Positions 1-8,449 are shown, counted from the first letter of the stretch. The stretch is DNA of 64,000 nt from Geodermatophilus obscurus (GCF_900115395.1 NZ_FOWE01000008.1:145170-209169); one strand, 5' to 3'. Notes: generated by a model from the sequence alone, not told the origin. Program-made: numbers and translations.

Positions 1-1
1 C

Positions 2-298
2 CCGGCGCTGGTGCCGCTGACCGACGGCGTCACGTGGCGGCAGCTCTACGGGCACCTGCGCGAGGGGGACAGCGGGCCGGAGGCCGCCGTCCACCGGGAG
101 CTGACGGCCAACGCCGGCGCGTTCACGACCCTGGAGACGGCGACGGCGACGCTGCTGGGCCACCCGCTCACCCGGCTCCGGCTGCACGACGTCCTGCTGT
201 GGCTGGCCGGATCGCTGCGGATGACGCACGCGGTCGCGCTCGGGCGGGCGCTGGCCGCGGAGTCCGACCAGGGCCTGGAGGCACTGCTGCCGGCGTGA
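2..298 (+). CDS. 3' end of a gene cut by the window edge, function unknown
   Basis: The reading frame is open from the first bases of the window to a TGA at 296-298, so this is most likely the C-terminal part of a longer protein. A GTG at position 11 could also start a 95-residue protein, but no ribosome binding site can be judged there. The visible part is mainly alpha-helical in character, with Leu- and Ala-rich stretches and a basic region around TRLRLHDVLLWLAGSLRMTH. I recognise no domain. The 200 bases that follow hold no convincing gene. Confidence 0.5.
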   Translation, partial: PALVPLTDGVTWRQLYGHLREGDSGPEAAVHRELTANAGAFTTLETATATLLGHPLTRLRLHDVLLWLAGSLRMTHAVALGRALAAESDQGLEALLPA

Positions 299-486
299 GC
301 TCCGTTCGACTCGCGTGTTGATCAACGGCTCGTCGCCGCTGATGCGCGCGGACACGCCGGTGCGGACGGCAAGGATCCGATGATCACCGCGGTGCTGGAC
401 GTCTCGGTCGACGGGTCGGGTGCCCGTGCCCCGCCGTTCGGGTGGCGTTGTCCCCAGGGTGCCCCCGTGATGGGCAGCGTTCTGGT

Positions 487-492
487 TATCGT
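487..492 (+). promoter_or_regulatory. -10 box for a probably leaderless transcript of the DUF6318 lipoprotein
   Basis: TATCGT fits the actinobacterial TANNNT -10 pattern and ends eight bases before the GTG start at 501, so transcription would begin at or next to the start codon. No clear -35 box is visible. This is inferred from spacing only. Confidence 0.35.
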
Positions 493-500
493 CCCCGACC

Positions 501-1091
501 GTGCGTGATCACCTTCGGCGTACGCGGCTGACGGCGGTGGCCGTGGCACTCGGGACGGCGCTGCTGGCCGGGTGTGCGAGCGAGGCCGCCGAGGCCCCGA
601 GCGAGAGCCTCCCCTCCACCTCGTCCCCGGCTCCGACCACCGAGGCGCTGCCCGCGGTCGGCCCGGCGGACTTCCCGGTGCCACCCGAGGCTCGGACGAA
701 GGACGCCGCCGGCGCCGAGGCCTTCCTCCGCTACTGGATCGACCTGCTCAACCGCCAGCGGGCGATCCCCGCGGGCCAGCCGCTGCGCGACCTGGGGCCG
801 GACTGCCAGGAGTGCCTGCGCATCGCGACGAACTACGACGATGCTGCAGCAGTCGGAAGCAGGTACATCGGTGGCGAGGTATCGCTCGTCGATGTGCCCT
901 CGCCGATCATCGAGGGGGACACGGCGAAGTTCAGCTTTAGCGCTCGCCGGGAACCTGTGTCGCTCGTAGACAGTGCCGGGACGGAGATCGAAGGGCGCGC
1001 CGAGGTCGCACCAAGATTGTTTTCCGGCCTCTACCTCATCTGGTCCACCTCGACGCAGTCGTGGTTGGTCACGGCATTTCAGCTCGGATGA
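501..1091 (+). CDS. DUF6318-type lipoprotein
   Basis: A 196-residue exported lipoprotein of unknown function. It starts with a basic n-region (MRDHLRRTRL), then a hydrophobic segment and the lipobox LLAGC, so Cys-25 or so should be lipidated and hold the protein on the outer face of the membrane. A Ser/Pro/Thr-rich linker follows, then a folded domain that opens with the PPEARTKDAAGAEAFLRYWIDLLN pattern typical of actinobacterial DUF6318 lipoproteins. Two cysteines (CQEC) sit in the middle of the domain. The gene overlaps the next one in an ATGA arrangement, so the two are probably co-translated and act at the cell surface together. The family assignment rests on remembered sequence flavour; no biochemical role is known. 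Confidence 0.75.
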   Translation: MRDHLRRTRLTAVAVALGTALLAGCASEAAEAPSESLPSTSSPAPTTEALPAVGPADFPVPPEARTKDAAGAEAFLRYWIDLLNRQRAIPAGQPLRDLGPDCQECLRIATNYDDAAAVGSRYIGGEVSLVDVPSPIIEGDTAKFSFSARREPVSLVDSAGTEIEGRAEVAPRLFSGLYLIWSTSTQSWLVTAFQLG

Positions 1092-1981
1092 GAATCCTCG
1101 CCCGGTTCCTCTTGTCCCTAGCGATGGTGAGCAGTTGGGTCGTCGCCAGTGGATCGGCTCAGGCCTGCCAACTCGACGACTGCGGAGGTACCGCGGCGCG
1201 AGACAGCGCCATCGACGCCTGGTACAGCAGTGCCAACGTCGGCTCGGTCGTCGGCGCAAGCGGCGCGGGGACCGTCGACTACGTCTGGCGACTGATGCGG
1301 CCCTGTGCGCTGGTGGAGGAGGGCGGCGGCGTCTGCAACGCCCTGGACTTTGAGAACTGCCCGGCGGAGCCCGGGCAGGTGGTCCGCTACCTGACCGTCC
1401 AGCAGCGGCCGATCGTCCGCCCCGACGGCACCGCAGTCGTACCGGTGCCGCCCGGTGCGCTGCCTGGGGATCCCATCGGCGGGTGGACCACAGATCGCAC
1501 GGCCTGCATCGACATCACGGCACTGAACCCGCCGCCCACGCCGGAGGAGGTCTTCACCTACTTCGAGCGTCTGCCTCTCCCCCAGCTGACCACCGAGCAC
1601 GCGCCACCGGGCGACGGGCTGTCCGGGCTGCCGGTGGTGTTCTGGACCGATTCCCCCGCCACGCAGACCTTCACCGTGGACATCCGCGGCTTCACCGTGG
1701 TCATCGTCGCCGAGGCCGAGCAGTTCACCTGGCGCACCGGCGACCGCACCACCCCGACGCTCACCACCACGGAGCCCGGCAGCGCCTATCCCGACCACGC
1801 CGCCGAGCACCTGTACCGCTCGGGCACCTACACCGCGAGCCTCACCGTGACCTGGGGCGCGACGTTCACCGTCGACGGCAGCGCCCCGGCCGACGTCCCC
1901 GGCACCACCACCACCGACGGACCGCCGGTGACCTTCGACGTCGTCGAGGCAGCCGCCGTCCTCACGAACCCGTACGACTGA
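1088..1981 (+). CDS. secreted protein of unknown function, coupled to the DUF6318 lipoprotein
   Basis: The ATG at 1088 overlaps the stop of the preceding gene (ATGA), which is a better start than the in-frame codon 27 bases earlier. The 297-residue product has a cleavable signal peptide ([19 protein letters not shown], cleavage after GSAQA). The mature part has four cysteines near the N-terminus that may form disulphides, followed by a region rich in Thr, Pro and beta-branched residues that looks like extracellular beta-sandwich material ([18 protein letters not shown] near the C-terminus resembles a PKD- or Ig-like strand pattern). No enzyme motif is visible. Small paired secreted protein and lipoprotein genes of this kind are common next to other surface genes in soil actinomycetes. 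Confidence 0.7.
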   Translation: MRILARFLLSLAMVSSWVVASGSAQACQLDDCGGTAARDSAIDAWYSSANVGSVVGASGAGTVDYVWRLMRPCALVEEGGGVCNALDFENCPAEPGQVVRYLTVQQRPIVRPDGTAVVPVPPGALPGDPIGGWTTDRTACIDITALNPPPTPEEVFTYFERLPLPQLTTEHAPPGDGLSGLPVVFWTDSPATQTFTVDIRGFTVVIVAEAEQFTWRTGDRTTPTLTTTEPGSAYPDHAAEHLYRSGTYTASLTVTWGATFTVDGSAPADVPGTTTTDGPPVTFDVVEAAAVLTNPYD

Positions 1982-1990
1982 GCGCAGAAC

Positions 1991-2010
1991 CGCTAGCAGA
2001 TTGCTAGCAT
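1991..2010 (+). promoter_or_regulatory. promoter and probable VapB operator
   Basis: Two GCTAGC hexamers lie 11 bases apart (1992-1997 and 2003-2008), roughly one helical turn, and the second is part of the palindrome TGCTAGCA. TAGCAT at 2005-2010 is a TANNNT -10 box eight bases before the antitoxin ATG. A repeated palindrome overlapping the -10 box is what an autoregulating ribbon-helix-helix antitoxin would bind. Binding itself is inference. Confidence 0.45.
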
Positions 2011-2018
2011 CTTGCGAC

Positions 2019-2240
2019 ATGCGGACCCTGTACCTGCGCAACGTCCCCGACGAGGTCGTCGAGCGCCTCGAACGCCTGGCGGCCCGTGAGGCGATGTCCG
2101 TGGGAGCCCTGGCCGTCCGCGAGCTCGCCGCTGCCTCCCGGCGGGTGGACAACCCGGCCCTGCTCGCCGAGCTGCCCGATCTGGACGTGTCCGCGGACGA
2201 CGTAGTCGCAGGACTGGACGCCGAGCGCGCAGGACGGTGA
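2019..2240 (+). CDS. vapB: ribbon-helix-helix antitoxin of a VapBC pair
   Basis: A 73-residue FitA/VapB-type antitoxin. The N-terminus ([21 protein letters not shown]) is the DNA-binding ribbon-helix-helix: strand TLYLRNVP, then two helices ending near residue 40. The acidic and hydrophobic tail ([17 protein letters not shown]) is the part that normally wraps around the toxin and blocks its active site. The ATG at 2019 is preferred over the codon at 2001 because it gives the standard RHH N-terminus and the right distance to the -10 box. The stop overlaps the toxin start as GTGA, giving translational coupling typical of these modules. Confidence 0.88.
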   Translation: MRTLYLRNVPDEVVERLERLAAREAMSVGALAVRELAAASRRVDNPALLAELPDLDVSADDVVAGLDAERAGR

Positions 2241-2620
2241 TCGTCGCCGACGCATCAGCCGCCGTCAGCGCTCTCTTCAACGCCGGTCCCGCCAGGGACC
2301 TGCTGGCCCGGGAGCGGGTACACGTGCCGCATCTGGTCGACGTCGAGGTCACCAGTGCGCTGCGCCGCTCCGTGGCAGTGGGCCGCGTGACCGCGGAGCA
2401 GGGCCGGGCAGCGCTCGATACGTGGCGTCGGCTCGGCGTCACCCGTCACGCGGCGACCGGTCTCCTGGGCAGGGTCTGGGAACTGCGGGAGAACGTGACG
2501 GCCTACGACGCCACCTACGTCGCACTGGCCGAGGCCCTCGACTGCCCGGTGGTGACCGCGGACGGACGCCTGGGGCGCGCACCGGGCCTCCGGTGCCCGG
2601 TCACGGTCGTTCCGCGATAG
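2237..2620 (+). CDS. vapC: PIN-domain RNase toxin of a VapBC pair
   Basis: A 127-residue PIN-domain ribonuclease of normal VapC length. The acidic metal-binding residues are all present: Asp-5 (VADAS), Glu-37 (VDVEVTSAL), Asp-91 ([10 protein letters not shown]) and Asp-109 (VTADGRL). Such enzymes cut a specific tRNA or rRNA site with Mg2+ when freed from the antitoxin, causing growth arrest; the target cannot be read from sequence. The GTG start lies inside the stop of vapB. The intact active site suggests a working toxin. Confidence 0.9.
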   Translation: MIVADASAAVSALFNAGPARDLLARERVHVPHLVDVEVTSALRRSVAVGRVTAEQGRAALDTWRRLGVTRHAATGLLGRVWELRENVTAYDATYVALAEALDCPVVTADGRLGRAPGLRCPVTVVPR

Positions 2621-2673
2621 GCCGCAGCACCGGACCGGGTGTCGGTGAGGCTGAGCGCGGGCAGGGGGCCGGG

Positions 2674-3087
2674 GTGATCGTCGACCTGTCCCGCTTCGTC
2701 GACGCCCAGGCCGGCACCTACGAGCGGGCCCTCGCCGAGCTGCGCGCCGGGCGCAAGACCGGCCACTGGATGTGGTTCGTCTTCCCGCAGGTCGCCGGGC
2801 TCGGCCGCAGCCCGACGGCGCAGCACTACGCGATCAGCGGGCTCGACGAGGCCCGCGCCTACCTCGCCCACCCGGTGCTCGGCCCCCGCCTGGTCGAGTG
2901 CGCACAGGCGCTGCTCGACCTGCCGGGAGACGACGCCACCGCGGTGCTCGGACCCGTCGACGCGATGAAGCTGCGCTCGTCGGTGACGCTGTTCGCGCAC
3001 GCCGACCCCGCACGACCGCAGTTCCGCGCTGTCCTCGAGCGGTACTTCGACGGCCGGGAGGACGAGGCGACGACGTCGCGGCTGTAG
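2674..3087 (+). CDS. DUF1810 family protein
   Basis: A 137-residue protein of the DUF1810 (YbiA-neighbour, calpastatin-like) family. The diagnostic stretch is present: GRKTGHWMWFVFPQ near residue 30, then GLGRSPTAQHYAI, a helix with EARAYLAHPVLGPRL, and KLRSSVTLFA near residue 95. I chose the GTG at 2674 because it begins just before the family's usual first residues (DLSRFVDAQ); longer in-frame extensions upstream look non-homologous. The role is unknown, though family members often occur near stress or nucleotide-metabolism genes. It stands alone, followed by a strong hairpin. Confidence 0.85.
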   Translation: MIVDLSRFVDAQAGTYERALAELRAGRKTGHWMWFVFPQVAGLGRSPTAQHYAISGLDEARAYLAHPVLGPRLVECAQALLDLPGDDATAVLGPVDAMKLRSSVTLFAHADPARPQFRAVLERYFDGREDEATTSRL

Positions 3088-3098
3088 GGCGGCGCGCA

Positions 3099-3135
3099 GT
3101 CGTGCTCTGAGTCCGCCGGGGACTCAGAGCACGAC
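3099..3135 (+). terminator. perfect 16-bp hairpin, family B palindrome
   Basis: The arms 3099-3114 and 3120-3135 pair perfectly around a five-base loop. No U-tract follows, as usual for high-GC actinobacterial terminators. The core GTGCTCTGAGTCC with its complement recurs at 21153-21191, also at a gene end, so this is a repeated terminator-like element. Confidence 0.65.
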
Positions 3136-3203
3136 GTTGCGCAGGAGTTGCGAGTGGGAGGCTCCACCGGGCGCTCGCCGCCGCCGTCCGCGAGGCTCGT
3201 CCC

Positions 3204-4259
3204 GTGACCGACAACAGCGGATCCGGATACGTCGCCGGCGGCCAGGAGTACAGCCGCGACACGAACTACATCACTGACCGGATCACCGCCGACGGGTCGA
3301 GTCCCTGGCCGGTGGAGGCGGGCCGCTACCGGTTGGTCATCGCGCGCGCGTGCCCCTGGGCGAACCGGGCGGCGATCGTGCGCCGGCTGCTGGGCCTGGA
3401 GCAGGCGTTCTCGATGGGCATCTGCGGGCCCACGCACGACGAGCGCAGCTGGACCTTCGACCTCGACCCGGGCGGCCGTGACCCGGTGCTGGGCTACGAG
3501 CGGCTGCAGGAGGCCTTCTTCGCCCGCGACCCGGAGTACCCGCGCGGGATCACCGTGCCGGCGATGGTCGACGTCCCGACGAAGGCCGTCGTCACCAACG
3601 ACTTCATGCAGATGACGCTCGACTTCTCCACGCAGTGGACCGCCCACCACCGCGACGGCGCCCCCGACCTCTACCCCGAGCACCTGCGGGACGAGATGGG
3701 CGAGGTGATGCAGCGCGTCTACACGGAGGTCAACAACGGCGTGTACCGCTGCGGGTTCGCCGGCTCACAGCGCGCCTACGACAGGGCCTACGACCGGCTC
3801 TGGACGGCGCTGGACTGGCTCGAGGAGCGGCTGACGACGCAGCGCTACCTCATGGGCGAGACGATCACCGAGGCCGACGTCCGCCTGTTCACCACGCTGG
3901 CGCGCTTCGACGCCGTCTACCACGGCCACTTCAAGTGCAACCGGCAGAAGCTGAGCGAGATGCCGGCGCTGTGGGCGTACGCGCGCGACCTGTTCCAGAC
4001 GCCGGGGTTCGGCGACACCACCGACTTCCCGCAGATCAAGGAGCACTACTTCGTCGTCCACGCCGACATCAACCCGACGCAGGTCATCCCGATGGGACCG
4101 GACACGTCGAACTGGCTGACGGCGCACGGCCGCGATGAGCTCGGCGGCTCACCGTTCGGGGACGGCACCCCGCCCGGGCCGGTCGCGCAGGGCGAGGAGG
4201 TGCCGGCCGACCGCGGGGCAGGCGGCATCGGCCACCGGCCCGACGACGAGCGGCGCTAG
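3204..4259 (+). CDS. glutathionyl-hydroquinone reductase-like (xi-class GST) protein
   Basis: A 351-residue member of the xi-class glutathione S-transferases (YqjG/PcpF/ECM4 family), which reduce glutathionyl-hydroquinones through an active-site cysteine. Cys-50 sits in the family motif ACPWANR. The following GPTHDERSWTF, the AVVTND segment of the thioredoxin fold and the C-terminal helical domain (YLMGETITEADVRLFTTLARFD, then YHGHFKCNR) are all characteristic. Length is close to the family norm, with an added disordered Gly/Pro tail of about 50 residues. Actinobacteria make mycothiol rather than glutathione, so the physiological thiol may be different; that is inference. It is monocistronic, with a GTG start. 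Confidence 0.88.
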   Translation: MTDNSGSGYVAGGQEYSRDTNYITDRITADGSSPWPVEAGRYRLVIARACPWANRAAIVRRLLGLEQAFSMGICGPTHDERSWTFDLDPGGRDPVLGYERLQEAFFARDPEYPRGITVPAMVDVPTKAVVTNDFMQMTLDFSTQWTAHHRDGAPDLYPEHLRDEMGEVMQRVYTEVNNGVYRCGFAGSQRAYDRAYDRLWTALDWLEERLTTQRYLMGETITEADVRLFTTLARFDAVYHGHFKCNRQKLSEMPALWAYARDLFQTPGFGDTTDFPQIKEHYFVVHADINPTQVIPMGPDTSNWLTAHGRDELGGSPFGDGTPPGPVAQGEEVPADRGAGGIGHRPDDERR

Positions 4260-4268
4260 GACCGCGGC

Positions 4269-4502
4269 TCAGCAGCCGCCGCCACCGCCGTCCCCGCCAC
4301 CACCACCGCCGCCGTCGAAGCCGCCGCCGACCCCACCGCCGCCTCCGTCGGCGAGGTAGGCACCGCCGGCGAGGTAGCCGGGCGCGTGGCCGCGACGGTA
4401 GGAACCGTCGGACCACGAGCCGCGCACGGAGCGGCGCCGGTGCACGGCCAGGGCCGCGAACAGGACCGCCGAGAACACCGCCATCAGCACGATGACCGTC
4501 AT
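4269..4502 (-). CDS. small one-helix membrane protein with glycine-rich tail (paralogue 1)
   Basis: About 77 residues. The N-terminus is a single transmembrane helix (MTVIVLMAVFSAVLFAALAV) followed at once by basic residues (HRRRSVRGSW), predicting a C-terminal tail in the cytoplasm. The tail ends in long runs of glycine broken by Asp and one Phe, finishing with Cys. The ATG at 4502 is chosen because it begins the helix. A related protein lies just upstream on the same strand (4555-4803) with the same plan, so this is a tandem duplication. Low-complexity tails make any function call unsafe; the repeated architecture is the main evidence that both are real genes. Confidence 0.6.
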   Translation of the reverse strand: MTVIVLMAVFSAVLFAALAVHRRRSVRGSWSDGSYRRGHAPGYLAGGAYLADGGGGGVGGGFDGGGGGGGDGGGGGC

Positions 4503-4554
4503 GGCGGAACTGTCCCGCGCGGAGGCTCCCGGCGCCAGACCTGCGCGACCGGGA

Positions 4555-4803
4555 TCAGTCGCCGCCGCCACCCCCGCCGCCGTCGCCACCACCGCTGTCG
4601 CCGCCCCAGCCGCCACCGGAGTCGGAGTGGTGCCCGTCGGAACCGGTGTGGTGGAACCAGCTGTCGCCGCCACCGCCGTCCCCGCCGTTGCGGCGTGACT
4701 GCCGGCCGCCGCCCGACCGGCGGACGGAACGCTGGAGGGCGGAGGCGAGGACGACGAACGACACGGCGACCACGACGGCGATGAAGACGACCACGTGCGG
4801 CAC
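4555..4803 (-). CDS. small one-helix membrane protein with Gly/His/Asp-rich tail (paralogue 2)
   Basis: About 82 residues, built like its neighbour at 4269-4502: a membrane helix (VVVFIAVVVAVSFVVLASAL), the basic motif RSVRRSGGG, then a tail rich in Gly, Asp, Ser and His (WFHHTGSDGHHSD) ending in Asp. The histidine clusters could bind metal, but this is only suggested by composition. GTG at 4803 is the start that opens directly into the helix. The motif RRSVR/QRSVR directly after the helix is shared with paralogue 1. The 300 bases between this gene and the repeat protein at 5108 hold nothing convincing. Confidence 0.55.
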   Translation of the reverse strand: MPHVVVFIAVVVAVSFVVLASALQRSVRRSGGGRQSRRNGGDGGGGDSWFHHTGSDGHHSDSGGGWGGDSGGGDGGGGGGGD

Positions 4804-5107
4804 TGTGCACCAGCTCGGCGCGGTGCGGCAGGTGTCCGCGCGCGGTCGGCACCCCGCAGGGGTCAGGTCGACGGGGGCGGCGACGTCGCCGCCGCCCCCG
4901 TCGTCCTGAGGAACGGGCGGGGAGGTCAGAGGTGCCGCCCCGACTGTCGCCGGTGCGCGGAACCTCCATCCCCGATACCTCCCCGCCCGGTGGCCCCGAC
5001 CCAGCCGGAGCCAGGAAGGGGTCACACCCGGGAAGGCGCGCACGGCTCGCGGGGCGGTACGGGAGAGCCCGACCGGGCCGGCGGCAGGTGCGCGCCTGGC
5101 GAGGAGG

Positions 5108-7660
5108 TCAGTCGGGCGAGAAGGACGGGTCGCGCAGAGCGGCAGCGGCGACGGCGGGGGCCGACGCGGGTGCCAGGAGGGTGACGACGGTGGTGGGCGG
5201 CACCGAGGACGGGCAGACGGCCGCCACCGCGGCGAGGGACGTCGAGGACGACGCCGACGGCGAGGTCGGTCCCGCGGGCTTGGGTCCCGGCGGGGTCGGG
5301 GTGGGCTCGACCGGCAGGACGGGCTCCACCGGCTCACCGGCGGGCACCGGATCCGTGCCCGCGTGGGTCGGCGGCGCCGCCCGCCCGACGTCTGCCATGC
5401 CTCCGCCCAGGACGGCCACGGAGTGGACGAGCGATGGGACGACCGACCGGCACGCGGGCCCGTGGGCCGTGGTGGAGGCGGCCCGGCCGCCGACGGCCGT
5501 GGCGACGGCGGACAGCGCCGTCTCGACCGCGTCCTCGAGGACGGACGTGACGACCAGCGCCGCCGACTGACCCACGGAGGCCGCCGGCGAGGTGATGACG
5601 GACGCTGTCGTGTTCGCGGCAGGCTGCGGGACCGGCGCGGTTGCCAGGGGAGTGACGTCGACCGGCTCGACCGGCGGGACGACGGCCTGGACGACCGGCG
5701 CCGGCGGCGGGACGACGGCCTGGATGATCGTCGCGGTGGGGGCCGTGACGGTCTGAGCCGGAACGGTGTTGACCGCCTGCGCGACGACTGGCGGCAGCGG
5801 GTCGACCACCGGCGCGACGGCCACGGCCGCCGGCGGGATCACAGGCGCGACGACCTGGGCGACGGCCTCGATCACCGGCGTCACGGCTCCGATCACCGGC
5901 GGCGGCGCGGGCGCGATGACCTCGACCACCGGAGCGACCACCGGAGCCACGGCCTCCACGACCGGCTGCACCGTTCCCGCGGGAAAGCCCTCCACCGGAG
6001 CGACCAGCGGCGGGACGACCCCGACAACCGGCGGCCGCGCGGGTGCGACCACCACGGCCACCGGCGGCCGTGTGGGTGCGACGGCCTCCAGGACCGGCTC
6101 GACCACCGGAACGACGACCTCGACCACGGGCGGAAGCGCGGGCACGACCACCTCGACCACCGGCGGCCGCATGGGTGCGACGACCTCGACAACCGGAGCG
6201 ACCACCGGTGGGACGACGCCGACCACCGGCGGGAGCGCGGGAGCTACCACCTCGACCACCGGCGGCCGCGCGGGCGCAACGACCTCGACTACCGGTGGCA
6301 GCGCCGGCGCAACGACCTCCACCACCGGCTCGACCACCGGAGCGACGACTTCACGGACCGGAGCCGCCACGGGAGGAACCACGGGAGGAAGGACCTCCGC
6401 CACCGGCTCGATCACCGGCGCGATGACCTCGCGCACCGGAGCGGCCACGGGCGGGAGCGCAGGCGCGACGACCTCGACCACCGGCGGCAGCACGGGCGCG
6501 ACGACCTCGCGGACCGGAGCCGCCACAGGCGGGACCACCGACTCGACGACCTCAGGCACCGGCGGCCCATCCCGGCCGACCGCCTTGCCCGGGACGTCCC
6601 TCGCGGGTGGCCCCACCGGCCGTGCGGTGGGTGGCACAACTGTCTCGACCACCGGCTGCACCGTTCCCGCGAGAACGTCGACGACCTGCTCGACCACCGG
6701 GATCACCGGTTCGACAACCGGCGCCAGCACCTCGGCCGGAACGTCCACGACCGGCTCGACGACGGGTTCGGTGACCGGCTCGACCGTCTCCGCGGGAACG
6801 TCCGGCACGACCTCGAACACCGGCTCCAGGACCGGCTCGACGACGTCGATGACCGCCTCGACCACGGGAGTGGGGGCCTCCGCAGGAACGTCCGGCACGA
6901 CCTCGGCGACCGGCTCCGGCGCCTGCTCGACGACCTCCGCCACCGGCTCGAGCACTTCCGCGGACGTGTCTGCGACTGGCTCGATCACCGGCGCCGGCGT
7001 TCCCGCGAGAACGTCCGGCACGACCTCGGCGACCGGCTCCGGCGCCTGCTCGACGACCTCCGCCACCGGCTCGAGCACTTCCGCGGACGTGTCTGCGACT
7101 GGCTCGATCACCGGCGCCGGCGTTCCCGCGAGAACGTCCGGCACGACCTCGGCGACCGGCTCCGGCGCCTGCTCGACGACCTCCGCCACCGGCTCCATGA
7201 CCGGCTCGACGACGTCAACGACCTCGACCACGGGAGCAGGGGCCTCCGCGGGAACGTCCGGCACGACCTCCGCGACCGGCTCCGGCGCCTGCTCGACGAC
7301 CTCCGCCACCGGCTCCATGACCGGCTCGACGACGTCAACGACCTCGACCACGGGAGCAGGGGCCTCCGCGGGAACGTCCGGCACGACCTCGGCGGCGACC
7401 TCCGCCACCGGCTCGGCGACCGGCTCGGCGACCGGCTCGGTCACCTCCGCGGCAGCGTCACTCGCCGCCGTCGCGACGTCCTCCAGCGCATCGCCGAGCG
7501 GGGCGAGGACGAGGGGGTCGTCGGCGCGCGCGGCACCGGCCGACATGAGCAGGACGCCGTGGATCCCGGCGATCAGCGCGACGAGGAGCAGCAGCCTCCG
7601 CAGCCAGGGCACGACGACTACGCCCTCCGCGGCCACCGGTGCCGAGCCTGCTCTCCGCAC
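5108..7660 (-). CDS. large secreted Val/Pro/Glu repeat protein
   Basis: About 850 residues. The N-terminus holds an export signal (WLRRLLLLVALIAGIHGVLL, cleavage after SAGAARA), and nearly all the rest is made of degenerate PV-rich repeats such as EPVAEVVEQAPEPVAEVV and PPVVEVVAPALPPV. These have a proline every few residues and probably form an extended rod or wall-spanning stalk. The N-terminal half is acidic (Glu/Asp) and contains near-identical 40-41-residue repeats; the middle is more Pro/Arg. The last 100 residues are Ser/Thr/Pro-rich without an LPXTG sorting motif. GTG at 7660 follows a TAGTCT -10 box by six bases; GTG at 7612, with GGAGGG upstream, would give a more compact signal peptide. 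No enzyme domain is visible. Long open frames on the other strand here arise from the codon periodicity of the repeats. Confidence 0.72.
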   Translation of the reverse strand: MRRAGSAPVAAEGVVVVPWLRRLLLLVALIAGIHGVLLMSAGAARADDPLVLAPLGDALEDVATAASDAAAEVTEPVAEPVAEPVAEVAAEVVPDVPAEAPAPVVEVVDVVEPVMEPVAEVVEQAPEPVAEVVPDVPAEAPAPVVEVVDVVEPVMEPVAEVVEQAPEPVAEVVPDVLAGTPAPVIEPVADTSAEVLEPVAEVVEQAPEPVAEVVPDVLAGTPAPVIEPVADTSAEVLEPVAEVVEQAPEPVAEVVPDVPAEAPTPVVEAVIDVVEPVLEPVFEVVPDVPAETVEPVTEPVVEPVVDVPAEVLAPVVEPVIPVVEQVVDVLAGTVQPVVETVVPPTARPVGPPARDVPGKAVGRDGPPVPEVVESVVPPVAAPVREVVAPVLPPVVEVVAPALPPVAAPVREVIAPVIEPVAEVLPPVVPPVAAPVREVVAPVVEPVVEVVAPALPPVVEVVAPARPPVVEVVAPALPPVVGVVPPVVAPVVEVVAPMRPPVVEVVVPALPPVVEVVVPVVEPVLEAVAPTRPPVAVVVAPARPPVVGVVPPLVAPVEGFPAGTVQPVVEAVAPVVAPVVEVIAPAPPPVIGAVTPVIEAVAQVVAPVIPPAAVAVAPVVDPLPPVVAQAVNTVPAQTVTAPTATIIQAVVPPPAPVVQAVVPPVEPVDVTPLATAPVPQPAANTTASVITSPAASVGQSAALVVTSVLEDAVETALSAVATAVGGRAASTTAHGPACRSVVPSLVHSVAVLGGGMADVGRAAPPTHAGTDPVPAGEPVEPVLPVEPTPTPPGPKPAGPTSPSASSSTSLAAVAAVCPSSVPPTTVVTLLAPASAPAVAAAALRDPSFSPD
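6891..7376 (-). repeat. tandem 123/120-bp repeats in the PV protein gene
   Basis: Two copies of a 123-bp unit (6891-7013 and 7014-7136) appear identical, followed by two copies of a related 120-bp unit (7137-7256 and 7257-7376) that differ at about one base. They encode consecutive 41- and 40-residue blocks. Near-perfect identity in adjacent long repeats implies recent expansion and possible length change by recombination or slippage. Confidence 0.85.
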
Positions 7661-7674
7661 ACCGCGAGACTAGG

Positions 7675-7714
7675 TCGGCTGGAATAGGCCCGCTCGGCGA
7701 CGGCGATGCGTCCT
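7675..7714 (-). repeat. possible degenerate copy of the family A palindromic element
   Basis: On the minus strand, directly after the stop of the AlaX gene, the sequence begins GAAGGAC and ends TTCCAG, the two conserved ends of the family A repeat, but most of the central palindrome is missing. It may be a deleted or ancestral form. Low confidence. Confidence 0.3.
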
Positions 7715-8449
7715 TCACATGATGCGCACGCGCAGCCGGCGAAACCCGCGGCCCTTGTTCTCCAGCTTCACGACCTCCACCCGCCCGACCATCGCCGTCG
7801 ACGCGACGTGGGTGCCGCCGTCGGCCTGGGTGTCGAGACCGACGATGTCGACGATGCGCACCTGCTCGATGTCCGGCGGCAGCAGGTCGGTCGCCGTCCG
7901 GATGAGGTCCGGGATGGCATAGGCCTCCTCGCGCGGCAGCGTGCGGACCTCGATCGGCCGGTCCGCGGCGATCTCGGCGTTGACCGCCTCGGTGATGCGG
8001 TCGCGGAAGTCGGCGGGCACCTCGGGCAGGTCGAAGTCCATCCGGGCGACCAGCGGCTCCATGTTGCCGCCGGTCACCTTGGCGCCGAAGTCGCGGAGCA
8101 CGACGCCGGTGAGCACGTGCAGCCCCGAGTGCGTGCGCATGAGCGCCGTCCGCCGCTCGTCGTCCAGCGCGCCGCGCACCGCCGTCCCGGGCGGCGGCAC
8201 CGGGTCGCCCTCGGCCGGCACGAGGTAGAGGTCGTCGCCCTTGACCGTCCCGGCGATCCGGGTGCGCACCCCGCCCCAGAGCAGCACGCCCTCGTCCGGC
8301 GGCTGCCCCCCACCGCCCGGGTAGAAGGCCGACCGGTCGAGGACGATCCCCCGCTCCGGGTCGACGGCGACGACGGTCGCGTCCCACTCCCGGACGGTCG
8401 CGTCGGCCAGGTCGAGACGGTGGGTGTGCCCGTGCCGGTCAGCGCTCAC
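7715..8449 (-). CDS. alanyl-tRNA editing protein (AlaX-type)
   Basis: A 244-residue freestanding editing domain related to the AlaRS editing module, which removes Ser or Gly wrongly attached to tRNA-Ala. The signature AFYPGGGGQPPDEG lies at residues 41-54, the zinc ligands His-107 and His-111 in RTHSGLHVL, and the second half of the zinc site in GGTHV at 211-215. The position usually held by Cys just before GGTHV is Asp-210 here, a variation that occurs in some AlaX proteins. The size matches AlaX-M/L rather than the shortest type. It ends just before the promoter region of the PV repeat protein. Confidence 0.88.
   Translation of the reverse strand: MSADRHGHTHRLDLADATVREWDATVVAVDPERGIVLDRSAFYPGGGGQPPDEGVLLWGGVRTRIAGTVKGDDLYLVPAEGDPVPPPGTAVRGALDDERRTALMRTHSGLHVLTGVVLRDFGAKVTGGNMEPLVARMDFDLPEVPADFRDRITEAVNAEIAADRPIEVRTLPREEAYAIPDLIRTATDLLPPDIEQVRIVDIVGLDTQADGGTHVASTAMVGRVEVVKLENKGRGFRRLRVRIM

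Noticed and set aside
5363..7687. Very long open frames on the plus strand across the PV repeat gene
   Set aside because: They are the complementary reading of a periodic repeat; the minus frame has a signal peptide and sensible residue pattern, the plus frames are Arg/Asp/His or Thr/Gly low complexity.
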